This document shows positions 12,700-23,600 of a DNA stretch of 64,000 nt, in pieces. Made by a program: the position numbers and the translations under genes. Source of the stretch: Trichostrongylus colubriformis (Eukaryota; Nematoda; Chromadorea; Rhabditida; Trichostrongylidae); contig OZ022259.1 in NCBI GenBank assembly GCA_963978905.1, forward strand, positions 13,702,001 through 13,766,000, written 5' to 3'. The notes beneath the pieces were generated by a model. It saw only the letters and a program-made list of their open reading frames with translations, was not told the origin of the DNA and did no database searches. Within the stretch, counting starts at the first letter, position 1; every line of letters starts with the position of its first letter.

Positions 12700-14250
12700 G
12701 TGTCTTTCGGCATGGCTTCATGGCTGCTTTTAAAGTCTAGTGCACCAGAAGTTGTGGGGGGCGGGGGTGAGAAAGGAGTAATAAATGAAAGCAGCCCTGG
12801 GAACATTGTTGTTCTCTGTAAATGAAAAGGCCCATTTTAAAGAGACAATATGTGGCTAAGCTTGGAACGCGCGCTTTCGGAATTTCTATCGCGATCTCAT
12901 CGCAACTTCACTGGCGAATTGCTGCGAGGGCGCGGCAACGTTCACAGCTGGTTGGCATAACCCCTCGCCGTCAGCATTTAGCCCTCAGCGGCTAATGATG
13001 CACAAGTGGTAAAAAATAAGAAGTGACAACGGGTTCTTAATGCGTTTTTAGCCTTTCATCCAGTTCCTTCTCTTCTGCTGCACTACCCAGCACCTCGGCT
13101 ACCCAGTCTCTAAAATTACGCTTCCAGGGATTTTTGAAGTCGGGTACTATAATTCACGACTGCAAAATAGCCATACAAGTTATACACTGTTTCGATTAGG
13201 AATGTTTATATGTGTCTACCGCTAGGCTTATTTCCAGCGCCATACATCCACCGTCCAAACCATCTAAACTCTCAATTAGATGCTGTTTTCCACCCAGCCT
13301 AGAGGAGTAGTGGTAAGCGACTACTCAATTTTGGAAATAGGTAGTATATGTAGCTAACGATAGTTTACAAAATTAAGTTTCCACCAATGGTTCACAGCAC
13401 TAGTGTTTACGATCTCTATGCCATTTATTGACATCAGCATATTGGTCGATGAGAGCAATCGGAGTTGGCTTTTTTTTTGACGCATTTTTGTTTCGGAATA
13501 TCTGTTCAGACCTCCTTTCAGCGATAAGATAAGCCTGGTCGTTATGCGAAGACTCCGATTTTCAGAAGAAAAAAGGTTCAATACTAACCTGGTTCGACAT
13601 CAAAAAATATCTATTTTGTTTTACTGCCTGCCCTAGTAGAGGCCAAGCGCAAAAATCGACGATGGGTGAGAGCATGTGATTGCAAATAGGAATAGGTAAG
13701 GTATAATCAAAGAATGGTTTTATGATACAGTGCGATCCTCCATAGTGCGAAAAAATGAAAATGTGTTATTAGAAGCATGCTTTAACCAATTCAAGTTTTT
13801 TTACGAGTGTTTTGCCAACACCAATTTCTCACGGGTTTTCCTGCGGAGAAAGTGTTCACATCAGCGAGTATGTTTCGAGCGTGCCTTGAACGGTTATGTT
13901 TGCACGGTTCAACATGCATAACAAATGGTGTTAAGGGTGATAACAGGAGAAGCAGTGGTTCTCATTCATTGTGAAGCCCGATCAATGGTTGTTCTACCCG
14001 TCATCAGGTGAGTGTTCGAATTTCACTTTTGAAAGATAGAACTGAATCACCCACTACCTCATACGAAGAGCTCGTGGTACTGTCGCAATAAGGGGGGGAA
14101 GGGGGTGGGAGGGCACCCCACCGTGGACGCTAGTCTTACCTGAGCGCAAAATGGAGAGAAGCTCCCTCCAAGATGCTTAGATATGCGACTTTTTATAAGA
14201 TACCGCTCTCATTGAGATAGCAACGTGCTTGGTTACGATAGTTTACGATA
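12700..14250. other. Intergenic DNA without recognised features
   Basis: I found no gene, terminal inverted repeats or recognised protein motif here. Open frames are short and unsupported. The block at 14160-14225 (CTCCAAGATGCTTAGATATG) resembles short repeats at 27590-27660 and 61980-62040. Confidence 0.4.
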
Positions 14251-14259
14251 AGTGGTGTT

Positions 14260-15186
14260 CAGGGATCTATTCTGTCATATTGAATGCACCATTCCACCAC
14301 TGTTTGAATTCTAGCCATTCTATGAGCGCGTATTTCCTTCGGGTCGATCCTTCGACTTACAGGTGTTTCGAGGGGTGGAATGGGCACATCAATGGTGGGT
14401 GATCCTAATTGATAACGATGATAAGGACTGATAAGGAGCCTCAAGAGGGGAATGTCGCCTAATTCTCTTCACCTTTCGGGGCGATCCTAGACTGCCGACA
14501 CTCACAGGTGTTCTGAGGGGTGGGACGGGCACATCAATGGTGGGTGATCCACATTGATAACGGTTGATAAGATTGTGGAGCTTTGGAAGGCAAGTGTCAT
14601 CAAATGTGTTGCGCTTTTCTGGTTGACAGTGGATACAGGATAAAGGGACCCCAATGGTGACTATCCGAAAGTAGTCACGGCTCACAGGGGCTGATAAGAG
14701 CGATCAGGACATGGGGAAGGGGTAAAATCCGATGCACCGCTTACTATTACTATACGATTGCTGTGGTAAATGCGTCTGATGCCCAGTACCATTGGGTGAA
14801 CATATTTTGTTTGTTCTGGTATCTGCTGCCGATGTATCGACCGCTGGATTGACTACCGTTCCAAATAATGGTGCATGTCATTCGATACTGCGATCTACGT
14901 GGATGATCAAGACACGATCTAGATTTGTGATAGGGAAGCAAGCGATTCATTCTCTCATGCGGTGCCAGCAACAATACTGGGTATCGACCGCTAGACTATG
15001 TGAAATTCCGAATAGTGGTGCATGTTCACAGGAACGATAAGCATCGATAACTGGCATACGATATACCACCTTAGAAGGTAGATGTTCAACGAGAAAGCAA
15101 CAACGACCATTTTACCATAACATAGTTCCATTGAGTTAAATGAATAATGAATAATTCGCACAGTACTGTGCGATAGTCAAACTGGT
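14260..15186 (-). repeat. Composite repeat, copy A: terminal module, middle block, decayed satellite monomers
   Basis: On the minus strand it begins with ACCAGTTTGACTATCGCACA (at 15186), continues through a middle block with TTCACATAGTCTAGCGGTCG (about 14980-15005), and ends in satellite-like monomers around 14260-14690. Two monomers are 145 bp apart, as shown by AATGGTGGGTGATCC at 14391 and 14536. The same order of parts is seen on the plus strand at 62255-64000. Confidence 0.65.
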
Positions 15187-15838
15187 CTAATAGAATGCCA
15201 AGGGTGTGGGCAAGAGTATGTTAGAGAAACTAAGAGACCGCTCTACAAACGCATTGACGAACACCGCAGAGCATTGTTTAATCCATCCTCTTATCCCAAT
15301 AGCAGCTTCTCCAAACATCGTCCAAGGGTACATGTTCATGAAAAAAACTCCACAATCGTTATTAAAGTACTACACCGCTCAATAGACAATCCTGTGGAAA
15401 GAAATATAGTGGAGGCCCTTGAAATAAAGAGGTTATCACCAGAAATAAATAGTAAGGACGAACCACGTGACATCCCACATATCTTCACTTGATCACAGTA
15501 ATCACTCTTCGTTACTGCATGATCTTTCTCACATCAACTGTCGACCCAGTCACATAGTGTCCTACACTATTTAAGGGTGCGACCGGGTGGGTTCATCATT
15601 TTCTGTACCATACGTCCTTGGCAGGGTGAGTCACGCCAATTGTTTTTGAGACCGGGCCGTAAGCTAGTGGTATACAACGTATGTCATATTATTAGCTAAC
15701 TTGCACAGTTGCAGGCCTAAAGAAGGCGTTCGAAGCCGAAATATCGCAAAAATATTTTGAAGACTCCCGAGACTTTTGAGGGGTCTTTTGAGTCTTTTGA
15801 ATAAACATTTTGGAGTATCAATTGTTGTTGAATATTTT
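15183..15838 (+). mobile_element. Penelope-like element, 3' end with GIY-YIG endonuclease remnant
   Basis: The open frame through 15492 reads CQGCGQEYVRETKRPLYKRI then DEHRRAL, and later VERNIVEALEIKRLSPEINS. This is the pattern of the GIY-YIG endonuclease at the C-terminus of Penelope-like retroelements (YVGET...LYxRIxEH; then a Glu-Ala-rich helix and PxIN). The reverse transcriptase is missing, so the element is 5' truncated. The 3' region includes GAAGGCGTTCGAAGCCGAAA at 15722-15741. The last ~45 bp (TTTTGAATAAACATTTTGGA) recur as a separate small insertion at 40786-40837, which supports 15838 as the 3' end. Confidence 0.72.
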
Positions 15839-15940
15839 CCCATTTTATTCACTTCAAACGAAGTTATGACGGTGCGACCGTTTGCGCGGATTAATCCGTC
15901 GCCAGGTGTCGATTTTCCGAATAATGTGAGCGGTACTGTA
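15839..15940. mobile_element. Solo arm of the 593-bp MITE family
   Basis: AATCCGTCGCCAGGTGTCGA and the terminal GTGAGCGGTACTGT match the right arm of the element at 11110-11702. No left arm is present nearby. Immediately to the right begins the duplicated upstream region of copy 2. Confidence 0.65.
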
Positions 15941-17617
15941 CCTTGCGAGGGATTCGCACTCAAGTGAATTAGTCACTGTGCATCGATCAGCTGATATTTC
16001 CCTGGAAAATAGTTAGTAAAGTAATTCGTAAGTAATTCGTTCGTTCGTATTAAAATAGCACCCTCTTGTCAGTCGCACGGTCCACGAATCTAGCGTTGCT
16101 TCTTTCAGATTTCAAGTGTTCACCATCGTCTAGATCATTCCATCAATTGGAAGGATAAAAACGTGGGTTTGTACGTCGGTTTATAATTTCCGAAGTGAGT
16201 ATGGAGAAGAACAGAAGGCATCATACGGCAATGCTCCAGGCGAGCATTCCGATTCACTGGAACTCTTGAGCGGCACCCATTCTAGATGTGGTTCAGTGCG
16301 AGAGAACCTTGAAGGAATTTCCCTGTAACAGGACTTGTGTGTCTTTCCTATTAAATCACTGCGTACACCTTGCGCACCGTAATCACCGTACCATTAATGA
16401 CTGCATGGTTGATTCTCTTAGTGCATGAATATGGCGTATCGATTGTGTGAACATCGTCCTGCCAAAAATTTTCGAGGGTAGGAGTCAATACTCTGCAAGG
16501 ATATCAGATAGTTAGGTTATGAGATGTGATTCTCTAATCATGATCTTCTGTTTGATTTTAACGTGGCTTTCACAATGCTCTTCTTTCTCTCTGACACAAT
16601 TGAGCACTCTCGTCTACCCACAACCCTAGAATCCTCGCCTCGCCTGGAATAATCTTGCTCGAAATTTTTCTTCAGAGTGTCTTCTGCGCTTTATTACTGT
16701 GGCATCGCTCATATTGGTGAGCGATGTCACAATAGTTGAGCGGATTTACAGCATTCACAATAAGAATTAAAGGTGCCATGGGAGTTAGTGGGGGAGCCAG
16801 CGCACTGTGCTCTGCGTCTCTAACGCCATGGCTGAGCGCAGAGAAGCCATAGCGCCGGCCGAATCGGGTTCGAATTCCGCACAGGAACGATTCTGATACA
16901 GCGAATTCGTGCTTCTTTTCATTCTATGTTAGCCTAAGCCTTGGGGAAGGAGATTCCCTTTCCCTAGGCTTAGGCGAATACGCATAAGTGGATGTTCAGT
17001 CTAGTTGCAGCGGATTTTTCATAACATGCTAATGGAAGAATAATTCAAACGTTCTCTTAGTTTGTTGGCTGTATCTAGGCATAAGATAACCTTGAGAGTG
17101 CGTGTAAGCAGAAACTGGACGCGACTTCTGCCTTTGCCGAGTGGCCCCCCTAACTCCCATAGCACCGATTAAAATCATTCGCAAGCATAAAAAGTTATGG
17201 GAAAGTGATTACGGCATCGCTCACATTGGCGACGATGCCAGAATCAACTTGCCACAGTTTTTTCTTAGCAAGATCCTTCAAGATGAAAACCTAAGGTTAT
17301 AAAAGCCAGGATCACGTCTCAGAGGCTGACGCTTTTTAGCAACAGCCTGTCTCATCTTGGACTGCAGTAGAGCCGAAGGACTCCTCCCCTGCTTGTGGGC
17401 ACAGCTATAGATAATTCATATGTGAAAAATTAGTTGTAATGCTGAAAATGGATTTCTCAAGAACAACAACTTTTGTGCCCTAGTGATGGCGGTTTCTGGG
17501 GTTGTACCAGTTGAGCAACGCCCAAGTAATACGTTGTTGTTTTGAGGTTTTTGAATGTATCTGCCCGTGATGTTGCGATTTCTCTTTTACAATCATATTT
17601 ACGCTTACCATTTTAGG
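15941..17617 (+). promoter_or_regulatory. Upstream (promoter) region of copy 2
   Basis: This stretch has no gene. It aligns block by block with 52788-54229 upstream of copy 3, starting at TTGCGAGRGATTC. Shared blocks include the region around 16205 (GAGTATGGAGAAGAA), the paired short stretches around GCATCGCTCA and GAGCGATG, and the region before the ATG. Retention of over 1.4 kb upstream of two copies makes it the likely promoter region, although no TATA or initiator can be fixed. An inverted-repeat insertion at about 16772-17163 is present only here. The acceptor-like CCATTTTAG at 17608-17616 ends the region. Confidence 0.6.
16772..17163. mobile_element. Inverted-repeat MITE in the copy 2 promoter, with tRNA-like box B
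   Basis: The ends GGTGCCATGGGAGTTAG and CTAACTCCCATAGCACC are inverted repeats, and ATTAA-type sequence flanks both sides. The homologous place upstream of copy 3 (about 53765-53790) is contiguous without this block, so it is an insertion. Inside are GGTTCGAATTCC (matching the pol III box B of tRNA genes) at about 16867, an upstream TGGCTGAGCGC resembling box A, and a strong hairpin around 16930-16976 (GCCTAAGCCTTGGGGAAGG with its complement). No coding capacity was seen. Confidence 0.72.
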
Positions 17618-20600
17618 ATGCAGTACGTGCTATTCCTTATGGCGTTACTGCTCGTAACCACCCATGCAGATGTATTCACTTCTATCGCTGATATGCAAGC
17701 TCTGCTCCATTCAGAAAAATCTATTTTTGCAATTCTGACTAAATACATTGAAAATGAAGAGGATCGCCTTGAGCATCTCAGAAAGTAGGATACCTTTTTT
17801 ATCTACAACTATGAAAAAAGCAGATAAACATTGCATCCAGTCTTGTAAAGGCGCGCAATGAGGAAGCGATGAAGATGGACATCAAAGATTTTACCAATCC
17901 AATCAACGCTTTTCTTTTCATCAAAAAGAAGGTGAACTTCAGTTGGCGCTGGGTTAAAGTGCTTATCGAGATCAACCAACTTCTGGAGACTGAAATATTG
18001 CAGATATTCAATTGGAAGCGTATTGAACAGGCAGTACTGATGAACAATCCACGCTCTTTCCTCGAGAGTATTGCCCAAAAGAATTACGGCTTTCGTTATC
18101 CAACTCAGGTAATCGTTCATCGGATTTCAAATTCCATTTATTAAGATATTAAGATATTCATCGGATTTCAAATTCCATTTATTAAGATAAAAGCAGTGGG
18201 CGCGATGATTTTTTCATGACATATGGTTTTGATCTTCGGCTCAAAGGTCTGAGTAGTCGGTAGTGAAGAAGGCCGAAAATTTGTCGATAACCCCGATAAC
18301 CCACTAGAGACGGCACATTCGCTTCGCAGATATATTTGTGCGGAACCGAGATTGCAGCGATGCATAGACGAGAGCGCGGACGGAAAACTACACGGAAAGA
18401 GGAGAGAAGAAAGAGAATTCCATGCAAGGCTCAATGAGTACTTGGTGGCAGCCTCAATGCGTAGGTTTAGCCTGACAGTAAGAGGGTGTTGTGAACACCA
18501 AATAGAACCTAGCAAATCACCAACTCTACGCACAAGGGCGACAGATCAACTGTCATGAAAGTAGATTCCCCCATTTGATGCTATTCCCGCTTTCCAAAAG
18601 CCTGGTATAATGCACTACCAGTATTGCCCTATTTAGGAAGATCTGACTGGGGCTGCAATGGGCTTGTTGAGACTCCAAGACACTTACAAACTGGACACAA
18701 CAGAACTTGCTGATGGGCGTATCTACAAGACACAGGGCAACTACACATTCAGTGGTGAGTGTTTGTTGATTATCATAAGGACTGATACTTTCTTTATTGA
18801 TAGTCTTCAGTATAGCCAGTATAGTCACAGGAAGAGAGCTGTTCGAGTTTCTAGCCCTACATCCCCCCATTAAAATGTGAGCACGGCACTCAATAACAAC
18901 ATGCGCTGTAGTCTACCTACATTCTGTTGTCAGTAAAAAAACTCTACCTCGAACGAGGCTCCTGCTCCATGGTAAACCTCTTGGCAGGCCTCTTGTCCAC
19001 TGAGGATGAATTGATTATGTGGTTCGTTCCAAGACTGTGCTGTAAAGCCTGGACTGGAACCAAATTTCATGGAATTACTAGGTGGGCTTTAAGAGTAAGT
19101 TTTTATTTTTTACAACTGCCCATTTTTATGTAAGGCAGAACCAGGCTGCGCATGAGGACATGGTACCGAGTAGTTGAAACTATATTGCTGAATGCTCCAT
19201 GCCTCATACGCAACCGGTGACTCTCATAGTAATCTGTGCCAGCCAAACGACATTCTTGGCAACACCACTGGAATCTGGGAAAATAGCGTGAAACCACTCG
19301 AAGAAAAGTGATTCGCCTTTCAAACACCTCCCATTGTGTCCTGCACCGTCCACCTGATTTGACCAACTTCTTTTTCAGCTGGAGACTGCTTCGAGATCGC
19401 CAAAACAGCATACAATGGTAATGATTTTTATCATACCGTTCTGTGGATGGAAGAAGCAAGACGACGTTTTGAAAAGGAGGATGTGAAAACAGCGAAACTA
19501 AGCGATGTATTACAAAACCTAGGATTATTATTGATTATCCCTCTGTGACGACGATATCATATAGATCCTCGAATATCTCTCACACTCGCTCTACAAACAA
19601 GGAAACCCAAAACACGCACTGCAACTGTCCGAGGAAATTGTCACAATTGGTTAATTTCAATTCCTGATTTGGTGTTTGTTTATATCGAAATCAAACATGT
19701 GGTGTCTGTGTTTTCTTTTCTATTCCTTTATGTTCTTCCTAATTAGAGCAATGCAAAATGCACGTATGTAGGTATCCTGTACCGACAGATGCATGGAAGG
19801 CGTTAGAAGAGTACGAGGTAGGGTGATTCACACGATTCCTCAGCACCTCCCCATTTTCAAGAGGGAGGTCGGTGCATCGGATTCCATTGAGAGAAAGGGT
19901 GGTGCATCGGATTTTTCTCTCCACCGCGGAACCAAGTCCTCCATGAAGCTCCATGTGCGCATGTCATGAAGCGACACGAAAATCTCACCGATTCGAAGCT
20001 GAGGCAACTCATCCCTATCTCCCAGGAAAGTTTGGATTTACACCTGGAAAATCCTCAACGGATGCCACATTCATCGCCAGGCAGATGTGTCGAGAGATGT
20101 GGCGATCTCACTTTCGAGAAGGCCTGCGACAGTCTTTCCAGACCACTATACTAGACGACGTCGCAAGAACTTCGTGTGAGGAACGTATGAAGGACCTCAT
20201 AAAGGGTATGTTCGACGGCGCTAAAGCAGTATCATCACGCACACGTCGAATAAAGTAGGCACCGCCGTAAGGGTAGATCAAGGATGGCCCTGACCCCGTT
20301 CTTCATCCTACTCACTCGCATGTGATGGTGAAAGGGCTTTTGCAGGGACACCTGAAGACCATTCTATGTAGATGACCGTGCTCTCGTCTCTGGTAGGTGA
20401 CAGCAGGAAAGAACTCCAGCTAAAGGTCTAGAAATAGCACAACAGGCAGGCTCAGAATGGAGGGGACGTTAAAAAAGCCATTTTCGTAAGCTTCGAATAA
20501 GACCTAGAGTCGGTAGCGGGCTACCATGGGGAGACCATATACGGAGTAGAAGTTTTCTGGTACTTTGGGAGTGATTTAGCAGCTGAAAGTACGGTGGACC

Positions 20601-23600
20601 ATGCAGTGAAGGCCCAGATAAATGCAGCGTGGGTAAATTGATGGAAATCCACTGGAATTTTGTGCAGTCGGTGGTTTTCCAGGATGCTCAAAGGCAAAGT
20701 GTACCGAGCAGTGGTGAAACCCACAGTTCTGCACGGGAGTGAGTGCTACACTATAACAAACATACAAGAAAGGCAACTGCATGCAGACGTGATGAGATGT
20801 TGGGCAGGTTTGCATGCGCATGAGGCTGTAACGACTGGACAAGGCCACGAACGAGGAAGTGTGAGTTATCATGCAGACGGCTTCTGTCCATTTGAAGTTG
20901 AGGGCAGCAGCTGCGATGGAATGGACACCTGCTAAGAAAGCCAGAGGATGATCCTGTAAGAAAAGTGCTAGAGTTTGAAGCGTGAGGGAAGCCGCTACGT
21001 AGATCCTCAAGAAGGTGGTGAAGAGGTGTCATCAAGGGCCTCCCCACCCAAGTGAGGGCCACTGCACCTAATGTTTCGGGATGAAGTACCTTGGCGACGT
21101 CTAACACAGCGCACCGTGCGACGCGCTTAAGTAACGTTAGGGAGAAGAAGGGACTTTATCTATGCTGAGAGTTTGGGTGGAATGGTTACAGCCATTACTT
21201 GTGACAGGCGATCACAACCGTGCATCAGCTCTATTACCCATTGTCGCTTCACCCACAGCTCAGCTGATCCACTCCCTTGACTTGTTAGAATAGTCATTGT
21301 TGATGTTGCACATGCACATATTCCAGATCCAGACCACCCGCGTGCACGAGGAAACGTCAAATTTTACGAAGATTTGTTAGCTAAAGGAGGTGTCAAAATG
21401 GCAGATATGAAAAGGTGAGACACTTTTGCATTGGTCCACTTTGATGAAGTTCTGGAAGTAAATGAGATCTGTTTCAGATCGATAGGTCGGATCGTAAACC
21501 AACGACCAGCAAGTGTTTTAGGAAATGAAGAAAGAGTAATTTACGAGGCTTTGTGCAGGAATGAAGTGCCAGTGGTACGTGCCTTCCCTGCTCTTCCTTC
21601 TTTAACCTGCAGCGTCTTTTGTTAGCAAGGTTGTTTCAGATTGAGAAAGATATTTCAAAGCTTTACTGTTACTACAAACGTGACAGACCTTATCTTGTAT
21701 ACGCACCAATTAAAGTGAGCGGAACGAGTTTTTCTTTCTGATTTTGCATGCGTACACTTTTTCAGCGTGTAGACCGAACACTAAATGGACTACCACACAC
21801 ATCGGGTCATCGCGCGCAACGAGCCCCATGCTGCTTCCGCTCTGGATTTGGCGCACGCGAACAGCCGTGGCAGCTGCACGCTCACCTGTGACCTTGACCC
21901 TAGTCGGGTGCCTTGGCCTACACCCCCTTTTTGATAGCACATGCTGGTGCTTCGGAGAAAGGCCTTGCTCTAACCCAGTGATTCACTTGCAGGTAGTAAA
22001 TTACCATTTTGGTACAGGTATATGTTTAGGTTGAAATCAAGGGATACAACCCATTGGCTGTTCTTTTCAAGGATGTTATAAGTGATGAGGAAATCAGAGT
22101 ATTGGAGGAATTAGCCATACCCAGAGTGAGTGATACCTTGATGATCTTCATAGAATTGTCGGCGGAAGTCTGAGTTTTATCCCATGCAGCTATGTTGTAT
22201 TTTCACTAGATATCACAGGTAAAGTTTCAAGCGAAAAATCCGACAGTGATACATCCCTTTGAACTTTCTTCTACGCAGGCAACGTGGAAGGAGCCGCGAG
22301 GGCTGTGAGGTGACGGCTGTACGTGGCTCGTGTGCTTGGGACGCGATTTAGAAAGGAAACCGATCAATGACTTGACAACAATTGAAGACCGTCGCCGTTA
22401 CCCCACAACCGTCGCGCTCACGTTACCTGCGTGACGAAGGTCTGAATATGTACCTGTGCCGGACTATGATTTTTCCGCGCAAGACTGTGGTAACCATATA
22501 GAAATTGAAAAAAAACTCAAGTTTCCGTATACGATTCTTTTAACAGATAACGATTATGCTTGACATTTAGCTGGCGCGTGCTGCTGTCCACGATTCCTCC
22601 TCTGGTAAGCGAGTCCATGCCACGTACAGAATTAGTAAAAGGTTTGCGATCATTCAGATTTTGTCTAGAGGATGACTAGGTCTGAGCACTTTCAGGGCGT
22701 GGTTGGGAGGATGGGAACATGAAGTGGTCGATCGGCTTAACAAACGCATTGATATGATGACTAATCTTGAAATGGCTACCGCTGAGCCACTACAGGTACG
22801 TCTACAGCTATTCCTTCGTGAATTTCACATGTATATGTCGCAGGTGCAAAACTACGGAATTGGTGGTCACTACCGTCCACATTTCGACTATGTGGAAAAC
22901 GTGGAGACCGCGTCGTTCAAACTTCCTGGATCAGGGAATAGAATCGCTACTGTGCTTTTCTACGTGAGTTTCTACGAATGATGCAAGATAATGTAAAGAG
23001 AGGTACCTATTGAATTTATCGCTGAGATGGTGCGATCATCGCAGCGAGAAACTTCCACAATTGTTCGATATTTTATTGGAAAGTATTGTGGAAAGTATTG
23101 AGGACCCGCCTTTTCTTTTTCGTCTCACAGATCACTGAGAGCCTCTGTGCCTTCCATGACAACTTTTGAATGAGGGTTTTTCAAAACATTTTTCCTTTTC
23201 AAAATCACCACTCTCGTTCGTAAACTTCACTCTCTTTAACCTATATAGCATGGCTCTACGACAACGGCCGGACGAATATGTATTAGGTTGTTGTAAAATT
23301 AATTTCGAAAACGGACCGCGTACTTCAAACTACTGTAACTCAGCTCAAACACAAGCTGATTAATCGAAATAATAACCATCAGAATCTACACATTTTTGCC
23401 AAAGAAAAGGTGATAAACCTAAACCTTCACTACAAAAACTACTATCAAGAGAATCAACGAAGTCAAGGAAGGCATCAACGAAGTCAAGGAAGGCACATTC
23501 AACATCGTCTAAATTAGTAAATTGTTTCTGACGCAGATAAGAATTGAGGGCTCGAAAAAAGTGATAGTCTGCGGGAGAAAAGTCGGGAGAATACGCTGGG

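Noticed and set aside
17555..17617. Upstream ATG extending copy 2 by 21 codons
   Set aside because: An acceptor-like CCATTTTAG lies between it and ATG 17618, and the signal peptide starts at the latter; copy 3 lacks a matching ATG.
20576..21107. Long minus-strand frames opposite the intron 6 LINE of copy 2
   Set aside because: Shadows of LINE coding; the real motifs (ERQLHADVM and others) are on the plus strand.
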